Both the position numbers and the translations under genes were made by a program. Shown piece by piece: positions 8,171 to 16,148 of a stretch of DNA of 26,966 bases. Each line of letters begins with the position of its first letter. Position 1 is the stretch's first letter. The notes beneath the pieces are model-generated. The model was not told the origin of the DNA. It saw only the letters and a program-made list of their open reading frames with translations, and did not search any database. Source of the stretch: an uncultured Bacteroidales bacterium (lineage in GTDB: Bacteria; Bacteroidota; Bacteroidia; Bacteroidales; Paludibacteraceae); the NCBI GenBank assembly GCA_937910305.1, contig CALEPS010000160.1, positions 1-26,966 of the forward strand, written 5' to 3'.

Positions 8171-8524
8171 TTACTTCATTTCTGTTCCCAAGACATTATA
8201 AGTCTTGCCGTTCTGCTCGATAAGCAAGAGACCGTTGCGGAGTACTTTGGTACTTGGTTTTTGGTCACTTCGTACATTCTCTGCACCGGTAGCGGAAGTT
8301 ACCACCCATTGTACGTCATAGATGCTGACGCTGTTCTCTGCTGCTTCGGTACGTTTTGCACGTGTGCGGAACTTGGACGGAGCAGCAGCCGGAGTTTCCT
8401 CTTCGTCGGTGGCTACACCATAGATGAATACATAGGCATTGCTTGTCACCTCATACGGAATGTTGATCAATCCTTTTGCCGCTTGCGCAAAGGTCTCTGC
8501 ACCGCGGCAAGCAACGATCCAATT
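8171..8524 (-). pseudogene. C-terminal fragment of a secreted surface protein
   Basis: Open frame of about 117 codons reading WIVACRGAETFAQAAKG, then INIPYEVTSN...VFIYGVATDEEE, a basic linker, and the tail VLRNGLLLIEQNGKTYNVLG. It is preceded immediately by an in-frame TAA (8525-8527) and has no signal peptide; the only internal start (TTG at 8470) is weak. The tail matches that of the large neighbour upstream (LKNGALYILLPSGRTYNATG), a Bacteroidales C-terminal motif of secreted proteins. It is best read as the 3' end of a lost surface-protein gene, or less likely a short expressed protein. Confidence 0.6.
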
Positions 8525-8545
8525 TTACGTTATGGAGTGGATGAG

Positions 8546-8571
8546 AAAAATCCTGCCCGAAGACAGGATTT
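8546..8571 (-). terminator. Terminator after the Asp-box/LamG surface protein gene
   Basis: On the minus strand AAATCCTGTC pairs with GGCAGGATTT around a TTCG tetraloop, ending in a T-run that overlaps the stem. It lies about 60 bases after the stop codon at 8629. Confidence 0.8.
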
Positions 8572-8628
8572 CTCTTTAGCATTCGGAGCCTATGGCTCAT
8601 CATTCCATCATTGAGCGGCTTGCCGCGA

Positions 8629-11600
8629 TCATTTTATCTCTGCGCCGGTAGCGTTGTAGGTGCGACCGGAGGGCAGCAGGATATACAATGCGCCGTTTTT
8701 CAGTTTCTTGATGGCATTGACGGTCTTGTCAGAGCTGTTCGGCACATCGATACCTTCTCCGAACTTGCAGACAGCTTCGGGCGTCAGATCCGTTTCGGCT
8801 TTCTGTTCACGCCAGCCTACGCGGTCGAAAGCCACCGTGGCAAAGCTGTATTTCTTGCCCGGGTCTTCGCAAGGAATCTCCGCCGACAGTTTCGACGCAG
8901 CAAAACGTCCTATCCACTCGAACTCACCGTCGTTGACGGACTGATAGAGGTCGATCGTTCCGGCACCGGCGGTCGCATCATCGGCTTCCCAGGTTACGAC
9001 TATCTTGCCCTGGTCGTTGAACGTAGCGGATAGTGCGCGGCTGGACGGCAGGTCGGTATCGAGGGTGTTGGAATAGCGGTTGGTAACAATCGGATCGTTG
9101 TAGTCGAAGATGATCGTTGCCTCGTTGGCTATCTTTGCTCCGCCCGAGAGTCCGGCTTTGTGGTTGATATGGAAGGTAACGAATCCCTCTCCCTCATGGT
9201 TGGCGTTGTTCGGTACGAGGAAGCCTTTGAGTGGATCGTCTATCTCCGTCCCGTCGGCGTTGAGCGAGAAGAAGCGCCACGTAGCAATACCCTTCTCTTC
9301 GTCGAACTTGCCGCTGACAAGCACTACCATGTCTTTCTCTTCCCATGTCACGTACTGCGTAAATTCCTTGATGTTTCCACCTTCGAGAATCAGCGTGGTA
9401 TCCGCCCAGCCGAAGGAGCCGAAGCTGAAGGACGAGAAGTCATAAACCGAAGCGTCGAGCGTATCGTTGACAGCCACTTCGTGCGCGGGCGCCGTAGCTT
9501 CGGGTTTGTTCTCGAAGGTCACGGTATAGTCCATCTGCGGACCCGGCTTGATGAAATGCTCGTCGCCGAAACCGGCAGGTCCGATCATCTCGTTGGGGTC
9601 GTAGGAACTGAGTACCAGCACATGCGTATGGTCGCCGCCGAGTGCGGCACAAGCGTTGGCAGACTGGAGCATCATAGCGGCGTTGAACGCCTGGCCGACC
9701 AAGGTGGTCAGACGATAGCCCCAACCGAGCGGATTGCTTTCCAGCGCACATCCGACGAGCGTGCTGAGTGAGTTGCTGAACAGGTTGTCCCAACGCTCGT
9801 CCTCATCGTCGGTGATGCCCATAATAACGGTTTTGGTACCATTATAGATACAGCCCACAACAGGGATGTTGCCCACGGTCGCATCCATGAATCCCCAACC
9901 GAGGAAACGCATGATACAATCCAGCTGCTTGTTGTTGAAACGGCGGTACTTGCCGTTGAGGATCTCGTCTATCTCGTCGTCGTACAATACCGGTTCTTCG
10001 TTCTCGTCGTACTGGAGCGGTCCCCACGGCTCGCCCATCGACCATACGATATCAAAATCGCGTCCGCTCATGACGGAAAACTCACGTGCCTTGGTTGAAT
10101 GTGCGGGAATACGCGGGATAAGGAAGGCATAACACTTCATCTCTCCGAACATCTCTTCATAGCCGTTGTCTATGTCACCGGCATCGAACACCGTAGAACT
10201 CCCTATACTACTGCTCACAGCCTGCGCCCATTCGGGCTCAAGATTGTCCGGGAGGTATTTGATCGGGAAACGAGTGCCCAGACTGACTGTTTTTCCCTCT
10301 TTGTTGGGTCCGCTGCTGACGAAGAAATACAGCGGCACATTATAGGCATCCACGTTGGAATTGTTGCCATAAACGATGCTGAACTTATGATTCTTGCCGG
10401 CTAAGATACCGGAGGGACACGTGTGCATTGCCCAGATTTGCGGCTTCTCGTATTCCTCCACATAGACGCCGTTTTTGAGTGTATCTTCATCCACGATGGC
10501 ATCCCAATATCCGGGTGCAGCATCGGCGAGGTCGAAGGAGGCATACCGCAGCGTCTCGTCGAACGTATGGCCTTGCGGTGTGTAGCCCTCCGCATAACTC
10601 ACCCACGAACCGATGATATCGTCATATCCTTCCCGATGAAGCCGTACATTCGGATTCAGGTAGGTGTCGTAGGCGCCTACGATTCGTATTCTGACACCTT
10701 GTGCCTGGCCGACCGAGCTGGGATAGGCATAAGACAATCCCTGACCGATTCGTACGGAGCCGTAAGCCGGTGCACAGGCGTTGGCGCCCCGGGTGATCAT
10801 AATGGGATAGGCGTTGCCGTTCAGGTAGCCGTACGTGAGCCATATCACGTCGTGGCGCTTGGCATCGCCCGAGCCGCTTGTTCCGGCTGGATAGTCCGGC
10901 AAGCCGTAGTACCAATAGATGGCTTCGCCGTTCTCGGTCATATCCGTCAGATAGACGTGTTCGCCGTCTTTGGTGATCTGCATTTGCGGATAGGGCAGTT
11001 GGAGTCCCTCGTATTCCACGAAGTGGCAGTCGAGTTGCGCCAGGGCATCGTTGCCGTTGCCGCTGAGGTCTTTGAGCGTACCGTCAAAACCGTAGTTGAC
11101 CACGCATCCGTTTTGCGAAACGGGCTGGTGGGCGGCGAACTGCTTCACCTCGTCAAAACTGAGGGCACGATTCCAGATCTGGAGATCGTCCATGTACCAG
11201 TCCTGGTTGTTCTGGAAGTTGACTGCATTGCCGATAACAATCGGGTTGGTGCCGAACTCCATCTTGCCGTATTCGGAACCGGTGGCGAGCGGCATACCGT
11301 CCAGGTAGAGCGTCATGTTCTGACCGGGCTCGCGGCTGTCCCAGGTGAACACTACCGAATGCCACAGATTAGGCTCCCATAGCATATACACGTCATGGAG
11401 GTAGTGCGAATAACTATATAATGTCGTGCCTACTCCGTCGTGCGATTTGTCGGTATGCAGATACACTTTTACTTGCGCACGCACAGCGTTGTACTCGCCC
11501 GTTTTTCGGTCGTAGCCGTCAATGCGCGAGTCCAGACCGATGGAAAAGCCGGGAGTGCTGGATGTCGGAGCGTAGAATTGGTCGTCGTAGGGTGCGTCTT

Positions 11601-13338
11601 CCGTATTGGAACGCATATAGACCAGCGAGGTCCGCGTGTCAAGGCTGTCCACGCGCACCCAGAAGGCGACAGACATGGCCGAGTCAAGCGGCATAGTCTC
11701 GCGCAATGGGATAGCCACACGGCTATGGGGGAAGTCGCCGTTGTTGGCAAGCCTTTTCTCGGACATATGGAGCGCCATGTTCTTGTCCGAAGGAGCCGGT
11801 TCGCCGGTTTCCTTGCGGTAGAAGAGCTGGCAGGCATTGTGTCCGGCGAGGTCGTTTATGCCCACGAACTCACGCATCAGCCAGTGGTTGATACCGTTGC
11901 CATCTATCGCCAGCAGCGGCGACATCTGGCTGCCGCGTTCGCTAGGCAGACCGATGCGCAACTCTCCGTCCAGACGGGTCGAGTAACTGAGGCTGTTGAA
12001 GCCGTCTTTGGTCTGCAACGCCAGCCATTTGGCTCCTATATACCATGCCGTTTTGCCGGTCGGGTCGTTCGGGTCGATCACGAGGTCATAGGCACGCGGA
12101 GAATCCATGTTCGTGCAGCCCCATTTGCCGCAAGACGTGCCGTAGCACATCCGCTTGTTCTGTTTCCACGTGTTGCCGTTGTCGTTGGAGAAGGCGATCC
12201 AGCGCTTGCCGTCGTTGCCCACGATGGCATACACGTTCTGCCCCTTCGCCACGAGCATGTGGGCATTGTTGGTCGCTTCGGGAATAGTCACGATGTCGCT
12301 CCACGTCTGTCCGAAGTCCTCCGAGCGGATATAGAGCAGGTGCGAGAAGTCCACATTGTCGTTGCCCTCATCGTCTTTCCCTATCTCCGTGGCACCGCTG
12401 AACAGCAGGTGAATCGTTCCGCTGCCGGTCATGGCCATAATGGGATGATGGTTCAGCTCGTCGCCGTTGTAACCCTGGCGGTCCAATATCTGGCAATAAT
12501 AGCCATCGTTGGACAACTTCGGTGCCAACTGGCTCATCGAGGCCGTCTCGCTCGTCATGTCGCCCGTGACGACATACACACGTCCGTCAAGCAGGGTGTT
12601 GTACCACGACTGCGACGAAGCCACTATTGCCCATCGGCCGTCTTTGATCTGCAGGTCGCCCAACATATGCACAGCCTGCGGCAGCGTCACTGTCAGGGTC
12701 GAGAAAGTGGCTCCCTTGTCCGTCGAACGGCACACCACGATGTCCTGATTGTCCGGCTGGGCGATATGATAAGCAATCACCACATTCGATCCTTCGGCTT
12801 TGATCAGGGCGTACTTGACGCCCCAATACTCCCACGGACCGATGGCCATCACTCGGCTGGTGAAGCTCGCACCGCCGTCCGTCGAACGCAGATAGACCAG
12901 ACGCGGCAGACCCGTGTCCTCGCTGCTGCCTTCCCAGTTGTCGGGCACCAAGATATGCACGTTGTTGCCCTCCGCCTGCATGATGTTGAAGTAGCCGCTC
13001 CAGTCCTCCGTGCGGCGCTTGTAGATAGAACGCGCATCTTCCCACGTAGCACCGCCGTCCGTCGAGCGGCGATACCATACGTCATAGCCCTCGGGCTGCG
13101 CCGTGTAGTTACTCTGCATGTCCGCCCATACTACATGAACCGTGTTGCCGCAGACCGCAATCTCCGACTTCATCGGGTTCGCGTCCGTCGTGTCACGCGT
13201 GTAACCGGCAGTCAGATTCTTCCAACCGCCGTAGTTGCTGAACAAGTCTTGTTGCATCAAGTCCGCTGAGGACTGAGCGCACAGCGCCGTTGTGACCAAC
13301 AGACTCCATGCAAGAAATAAAAATTTTCTCATACGCAT
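8629..13338 (-). CDS. Giant secreted Asp-box (sialidase-like)/LamG surface protein, 1569 aa
   Basis: A signal peptide (residues 1-21, ending ALCAQ) comes first. A beta-propeller-type region follows with five Asp-boxes: STDGGATW (92), STDGGASF (152), STDKGATF (205), SEDFGQTW (339) and SNDNGNTW (384). A LamG/concanavalin-like domain spans about 540-735 (DWYMDDLQIWNRALSFDEV). Residues about 970-1240 are unassigned. A conserved DPNEMIGPAGFG domain (about 1245-1430) ends with NEATIIFDYNDPIVTN. A fibronectin-like segment (about 1435-1520) and a short sorting-type tail (1544-1569) follow. No sialidase catalytic Arg triad is evident, so binding or adhesion is more likely than hydrolysis. Start options are Met1 (13338) or Met3 (13332); the latter overlaps the ATPase stop as ATGA. 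The transcript probably starts near 13367. Confidence 0.9.
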   Translation of the reverse strand: MRMRKFLFLAWSLLVTTALCAQSSADLMQQDLFSNYGGWKNLTAGYTRDTTDANPMKSEIAVCGNTVHVVWADMQSNYTAQPEGYDVWYRRSTDGGATWEDARSIYKRRTEDWSGYFNIMQAEGNNVHILVPDNWEGSSEDTGLPRLVYLRSTDGGASFTSRVMAIGPWEYWGVKYALIKAEGSNVVIAYHIAQPDNQDIVVCRSTDKGATFSTLTVTLPQAVHMLGDLQIKDGRWAIVASSQSWYNTLLDGRVYVVTGDMTSETASMSQLAPKLSNDGYYCQILDRQGYNGDELNHHPIMAMTGSGTIHLLFSGATEIGKDDEGNDNVDFSHLLYIRSEDFGQTWSDIVTIPEATNNAHMLVAKGQNVYAIVGNDGKRWIAFSNDNGNTWKQNKRMCYGTSCGKWGCTNMDSPRAYDLVIDPNDPTGKTAWYIGAKWLALQTKDGFNSLSYSTRLDGELRIGLPSERGSQMSPLLAIDGNGINHWLMREFVGINDLAGHNACQLFYRKETGEPAPSDKNMALHMSEKRLANNGDFPHSRVAIPLRETMPLDSAMSVAFWVRVDSLDTRTSLVYMRSNTEDAPYDDQFYAPTSSTPGFSIGLDSRIDGYDRKTGEYNAVRAQVKVYLHTDKSHDGVGTTLYSYSHYLHDVYMLWEPNLWHSVVFTWDSREPGQNMTLYLDGMPLATGSEYGKMEFGTNPIVIGNAVNFQNNQDWYMDDLQIWNRALSFDEVKQFAAHQPVSQNGCVVNYGFDGTLKDLSGNGNDALAQLDCHFVEYEGLQLPYPQMQITKDGEHVYLTDMTENGEAIYWYYGLPDYPAGTSGSGDAKRHDVIWLTYGYLNGNAYPIMITRGANACAPAYGSVRIGQGLSYAYPSSVGQAQGVRIRIVGAYDTYLNPNVRLHREGYDDIIGSWVSYAEGYTPQGHTFDETLRYASFDLADAAPGYWDAIVDEDTLKNGVYVEEYEKPQIWAMHTCPSGILAGKNHKFSIVYGNNSNVDAYNVPLYFFVSSGPNKEGKTVSLGTRFPIKYLPDNLEPEWAQAVSSSIGSSTVFDAGDIDNGYEEMFGEMKCYAFLIPRIPAHSTKAREFSVMSGRDFDIVWSMGEPWGPLQYDENEEPVLYDDEIDEILNGKYRRFNNKQLDCIMRFLGWGFMDATVGNIPVVGCIYNGTKTVIMGITDDEDERWDNLFSNSLSTLVGCALESNPLGWGYRLTTLVGQAFNAAMMLQSANACAALGGDHTHVLVLSSYDPNEMIGPAGFGDEHFIKPGPQMDYTVTFENKPEATAPAHEVAVNDTLDASVYDFSSFSFGSFGWADTTLILEGGNIKEFTQYVTWEEKDMVVLVSGKFDEEKGIATWRFFSLNADGTEIDDPLKGFLVPNNANHEGEGFVTFHINHKAGLSGGAKIANEATIIFDYNDPIVTNRYSNTLDTDLPSSRALSATFNDQGKIVVTWEADDATAGAGTIDLYQSVNDGEFEWIGRFAASKLSAEIPCEDPGKKYSFATVAFDRVGWREQKAETDLTPEAVCKFGEGIDVPNSSDKTVNAIKKLKNGALYILLPSGRTYNATGAEIK

Positions 13339-14669
13339 ATAGATTTTGTTAAACGATAAAACGAATGAACGTGCAAAATTACTGCATTTTTCTCAAAATG
13401 CATTCGCAAATCGTACAATTCGACTCTCAAATCGTACAAAAGTGCAAAATATCGTCGTAGATAGTGGCCAACGGGCATAAAAAAACCAACAATCCATAGT
13501 GGTAGTTTATTTCCGTAAGGATAGTCAATATCGTCTGCGAGTACATAGGAGTCCGGCACTCCGGCTATCTGCTTAAAGTCCTTACTTGGTCCGCCGACCT
13601 CAAACGTATATTTGCCGTCTACTTTGAAATCCCCTTTCTTCTTGCCATACTCCACTTCATGTCCCACACTCAATTGGTTCACGGCAAAAGTCTCGCGTAA
13701 CGTACCTTCTTTAATAGGATGTGTGGCAAGCGCATAGAGCATGTTGGTGTTTTCAATGTATATTTTATCCGGCTTTTGCATCTTCTTTACGTTCAACAGA
13801 TCGCTATAGAGCAGATTCAACAACTTGGCATCGTTGAGGAACTTGAGATACGACAAAACCGTAGGCCGTTGCAGTGCACTTTGTACCGACATCTTCGAGA
13901 TATCCACCTCGTACGGCTCGCTGGCTGCCAATATGTTCATCAATGCCCGAATCTTCCGTGTGTTCTCCAATTCCACCTTACATATCCGCGGCAACTCTTC
14001 TTCTATCACGTACCGTACCACTTTGTTGGTCAATGCGTAGTACTCTACGGGATTATTCTTGTAGTACGGATAATAGCCATATTTGAGGTAGTTATCGAAA
14101 TATGCCATCGGCTTGCATTGTTTGTATACCTGTTCGATGAATGCGTGCAGATCCTTGAAGTCCTCCAACGAACAAGTTGGCAGGTCTATTCCCTCATAGA
14201 ATTGAAGATACTCCCGAAAACTAAGTCCCGGAATGTCATAATCCATACACCGCCGCGATAAATCCGCTTCGCCTTTTGTAAGTTCCAACAACGAACTCCC
14301 ACTGATGACAACCTTTAGATCCGGATAATAATCGTTTATCTCTTTGATCTCCCGGCCCCAATTGAGATATTTGTGGATCTCATCCAAGAATAGATGCTTG
14401 CCGCCCATCCGATAGAATTGCTCCGCCAAGTCTAAGATAGAATGGTCTACAAAATAGTTGGCATCCAGCGAGCAGTATAGCGCCGTTTTGTCTTTTTTTG
14501 CGTAATGATTCCGAATGTACTGCCGAATGATGGTGGATTTACCGACACCGCGTGCGCCGCGTATAGCAATCAGCTGCTGATCCCAATTGATTTTAGACGC
14601 ACATTGCCGCACAATCTTCATTGGCGTCAAGTTCAATAACTGCTCTTGAAGTTGAAATAACCGTTGCAT
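13329..14669 (-). CDS. AAA+ ATPase, AAA_14/DUF4143 family (module B), with 49-residue C-terminal extension
   Basis: 446-aa paralogue of the ATPase at 5764-6990. Walker A is GARGVGKST (38-46), Walker B is LFLDE (93-97), followed by SGSS and LSRR. The C-terminal core TFEVGGPSKDFKQIAGVPDS and GNKLPLWIVGFF matches the sister protein, which ends there. This one continues for 49 residues (398-446). They are encoded by DNA that also holds the promoter and repeats of the downstream surface gene: the extension's LYDLR...LYDLR is the translation of those direct repeats. No terminator separates the two genes, and the stop codon overlaps the neighbour's start region. It is cytoplasmic; its role is unknown. 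Confidence 0.9.
   Translation of the reverse strand: MQRLFQLQEQLLNLTPMKIVRQCASKINWDQQLIAIRGARGVGKSTIIRQYIRNHYAKKDKTALYCSLDANYFVDHSILDLAEQFYRMGGKHLFLDEIHKYLNWGREIKEINDYYPDLKVVISGSSLLELTKGEADLSRRCMDYDIPGLSFREYLQFYEGIDLPTCSLEDFKDLHAFIEQVYKQCKPMAYFDNYLKYGYYPYYKNNPVEYYALTNKVVRYVIEEELPRICKVELENTRKIRALMNILAASEPYEVDISKMSVQSALQRPTVLSYLKFLNDAKLLNLLYSDLLNVKKMQKPDKIYIENTNMLYALATHPIKEGTLRETFAVNQLSVGHEVEYGKKKGDFKVDGKYTFEVGGPSKDFKQIAGVPDSYVLADDIDYPYGNKLPLWIVGFFMPVGHYLRRYFALLYDLRVELYDLRMHFEKNAVILHVHSFYRLTKSICV
13374..13439 (-). promoter_or_regulatory. Promoter and operator of the Asp-box/LamG gene
   Basis: TAATTTTG box at 13374-13381. The inverted repeat TGCATTTT-TCTC-AAAATGCA is at 13383-13402. Direct repeats TCGCAAATCGTACAA (13404-13418) and TCTCAAATCGTACAA (13425-13439) are 21 bp apart. 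Every element has the same spacing as at 5623-5688. The -33 TTTG is again missing. The whole site lies inside the reading frame of the upstream ATPase. Confidence 0.75.
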
Positions 14670-14682
14670 ATTCGTTCTTTTA

Positions 14683-14735
14683 TGTATTATTAATTATACA
14701 AATTTAATTGCTTTTTGTATAGTCAGTTATACAAA
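14683..14735 (-). promoter_or_regulatory. Two inverted repeats in the leader of the second ATPase gene
   Basis: TTTGTATA-GTCAGT-TATACAAA (14714-14735, perfect 8-bp arms) and a weaker TGTAT...ATACA pair (14683-14700) lie between the -7 box and the start codon. They share the core TGTAT/ATACA. They are likely operators, perhaps for autoregulation. Confidence 0.5.
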
Positions 14736-14742
14736 TCCGCTG

Positions 14743-14774
14743 CGAAATTACAACAAATATTTGAAATACACAAA
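14743..14774 (-). promoter_or_regulatory. Promoter of the second ATPase gene
   Basis: TTTG (14771-14774), 20 bases, then TAATTTCG (14743-14750). One base differs from TAnnTTTG. It is about 75 bases upstream of the start codon. Confidence 0.65.
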
Positions 14775-14842
14775 TTTTTCTTCTATTTTTGGTCAAAAAA
14801 GTCCCAAAATGATTCAAAAAGAGCGAGAAAGAAAAAATCCCT

Positions 14843-15010
14843 GCCACGCGGGTGACAGAGTTTGAACTTGTCCTCTCTTTTAGTGCTAAATAGGAGTTGG
14901 TGCGGTTGTACTTCGAGGGCACCGACTTTTTGTTCTATGTGTTATACTAATCCTCCGAGTGGGAACTCGTCGGGTATAACACTCGGAGTGCCATCCGAGG
15001 CACTCCTTCA
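14843..15010 (+). other. Structured non-coding element with alternative pairings (strand uncertain)
   Basis: This gene-free stretch folds strongly. GTGTTATAC (14939-14947) pairs with GTATAACAC (14974-14982) around an inner GAGT/ACTC hairpin. GGAGTGCC (14985-14992) pairs with GGCACTCC (14999-15006). In addition CTCCGAGTG (14953-14961) is exactly complementary to CACTCGGAG (14980-14988), which would break the first fold. The only open frame across it (14862-15140, TTG start) looks non-protein-like. It could be a small RNA, a regulatory leader or a dispersed repeat; I cannot name a known family. Confidence 0.45.
14895..14931 (+). terminator. Terminator-like hairpin, plus strand
   Basis: AGTTGGTGC pairs with GCACCGACT (one G-T wobble) around a 15-base loop, and a T-run follows directly. 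No plus-strand gene ends nearby, so it may be part of the structured element around it. Confidence 0.5.
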
Positions 15011-15091
15011 CCAGCCCGAAGTTACGTTCTTAGCCACAAGGGCACGATTATTTCGCAAAATCCTGCAAATAGCAAATATATGCAAGCATAA

Positions 15092-15123
15092 TTTGCGTAT
15101 TCGGATTTTTTGTTGTACCTTTG
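15092..15123 (+). promoter_or_regulatory. Promoter upstream of the seven-helix membrane protein
   Basis: TTTG (15092-15095), exactly 20 bases, then TACCTTTG (15116-15123). This is a perfect Bacteroidota promoter. It lies in front of the flavodoxin-like remnant at 15147 and, beyond it, the membrane protein gene at 15228. Confidence 0.8.
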
Positions 15124-15146
15124 CAGTCGCAAATGAATAAACAACC

Positions 15147-15215
15147 ATGATATATTATTTCTCCGCCACGGGCAATACCAGCACAGCAAGTATTACAAAA
15201 AATGATAACCATTAA
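15147..15215 (+). pseudogene. N-terminal remnant of a flavodoxin-like gene
   Basis: 22-codon frame MIYYFSATGNTSTASITKND. Its start is the first beta strand and FMN phosphate-binding loop (SATGNT) of flavodoxin/EFR1-type proteins, and the frame stops soon after. Either a deletion joined a flavodoxin promoter and start to the next gene, or it acts today as a short upstream reading frame. Confidence 0.6.
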
Positions 15216-15227
15216 AATCACAACATT

Positions 15228-15995
15228 ATGAACATTTTTGAAAGATTAACTTCCGGCTATCCGCAAGGAGATGTAGCCCCTCAGGATTTCATCGACCATT
15301 TGTCTATCGGAGCCGACGGATGGGTGGGCGCATGGATTGCTGTCGGCTTGGCTGTCATCTTCGGCTTGCTGGTGTACATTATCCCTATTTATCTGACCGA
15401 GAAAGAGAAAGTCGGTCCGTATCCTCTTTGGCTGCACACGTTCTATTGCGCAGCGGATTTCATGGGTATTTGGGTATTCTTGGACGCATGGCTCAAGTAT
15501 GACCATTTCCCATTGTTCCTGCTGCTCTCTATCGGCGAAGCTATCTGGGTCGGCATGGAGATCTTCAGCCTCCAACGCGCATGCACCTATGAGAAAGACA
15601 TCAATTTCAAACCGGGTGCCACTACCAAGGACATGCTCAAAACCATCTGCATCCAGCTCATCTGTTTCTACGTAGGTCTGAACCTCTTACGCTTTGAGTT
15701 GCACGATAGCACTATGTGGAAATTCTGGATCTTCACCCAGGTTCTTATCACAATCGTTCCCGGTCTGGTCATGGAAGCACGCCAAACGCGCAAAGGTTAC
15801 AGTCTCTGGCTGCATATCGTTCTGATCTGTGTGGCATTGGTTTCTTTCAACCCGTGGTGCAACATGTGGCTGGCTATCGCACCGGATTTCTTCTCGCTTG
15901 AAGCGAACCCGTGGTATTATATCATGGGTGTGGTCTGTCTGTATTTCTCCGTCCGCGGTTTGGTGCAGTACCTCAAACTGCCGGAGAAGAAATAA
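15228..15995 (+). CDS. Seven-helix integral membrane protein of unknown function
   Basis: 255-aa inner-membrane protein with about seven hydrophobic helices near residues 33-55, 68-88, 93-114, 133-152, 162-182, 188-212 and 224-246. Charged or aromatic residues sit within helices: CAADFMGIW in helix 2, GEAIWVGMEIF in helix 3 and SFNPWCNMW in helix 6. This suggests a binding pocket or catalysis rather than simple anchoring. I do not recognise the family; a small-molecule transporter or an integral-membrane enzyme is possible. It is transcribed alone from the promoter at 15092 and closed by a terminator at 16018. Confidence 0.85.
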   Translation: MNIFERLTSGYPQGDVAPQDFIDHLSIGADGWVGAWIAVGLAVIFGLLVYIIPIYLTEKEKVGPYPLWLHTFYCAADFMGIWVFLDAWLKYDHFPLFLLLSIGEAIWVGMEIFSLQRACTYEKDINFKPGATTKDMLKTICIQLICFYVGLNLLRFELHDSTMWKFWIFTQVLITIVPGLVMEARQTRKGYSLWLHIVLICVALVSFNPWCNMWLAIAPDFFSLEANPWYYIMGVVCLYFSVRGLVQYLKLPEKK

Positions 15996-16017
15996 CTGTT
16001 TCTTGCAGAATTTATTA

Positions 16018-16055
16018 GCCACTGACTCTTGCAGAGCTGGTGGCTTTTCTTTTAT
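16018..16055 (+). terminator. Terminator after the seven-helix protein gene
   Basis: GCCAC (16018-16022) pairs with GTGGC (16040-16044) with an inner CTCT/AGAG stem, followed by TTTTCTTTTA. It lies 20 bases after the stop codon. Confidence 0.75.
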
Positions 16056-16148
16056 ATCCACCTACGGTCTACCATTATTCTTTGTCGTTCGTTCGCCTTG
16101 ACCAAGCAACTGCGCCCTTCCAATCCCTAACGCGGGATATATTTACTG

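Noticed and set aside
11440..13269. 609-codon open frame on the plus strand
   Set aside because: It lies wholly antisense to the Asp-box/LamG gene, and its product has no domain pattern and a skewed His/Arg/Val content typical of shadow frames in GC-rich third positions.
14862..15140. 92-codon plus-strand frame with TTG start
   Set aside because: It spans hairpins and a promoter, has a non-protein-like composition, and is better explained by the structured element.
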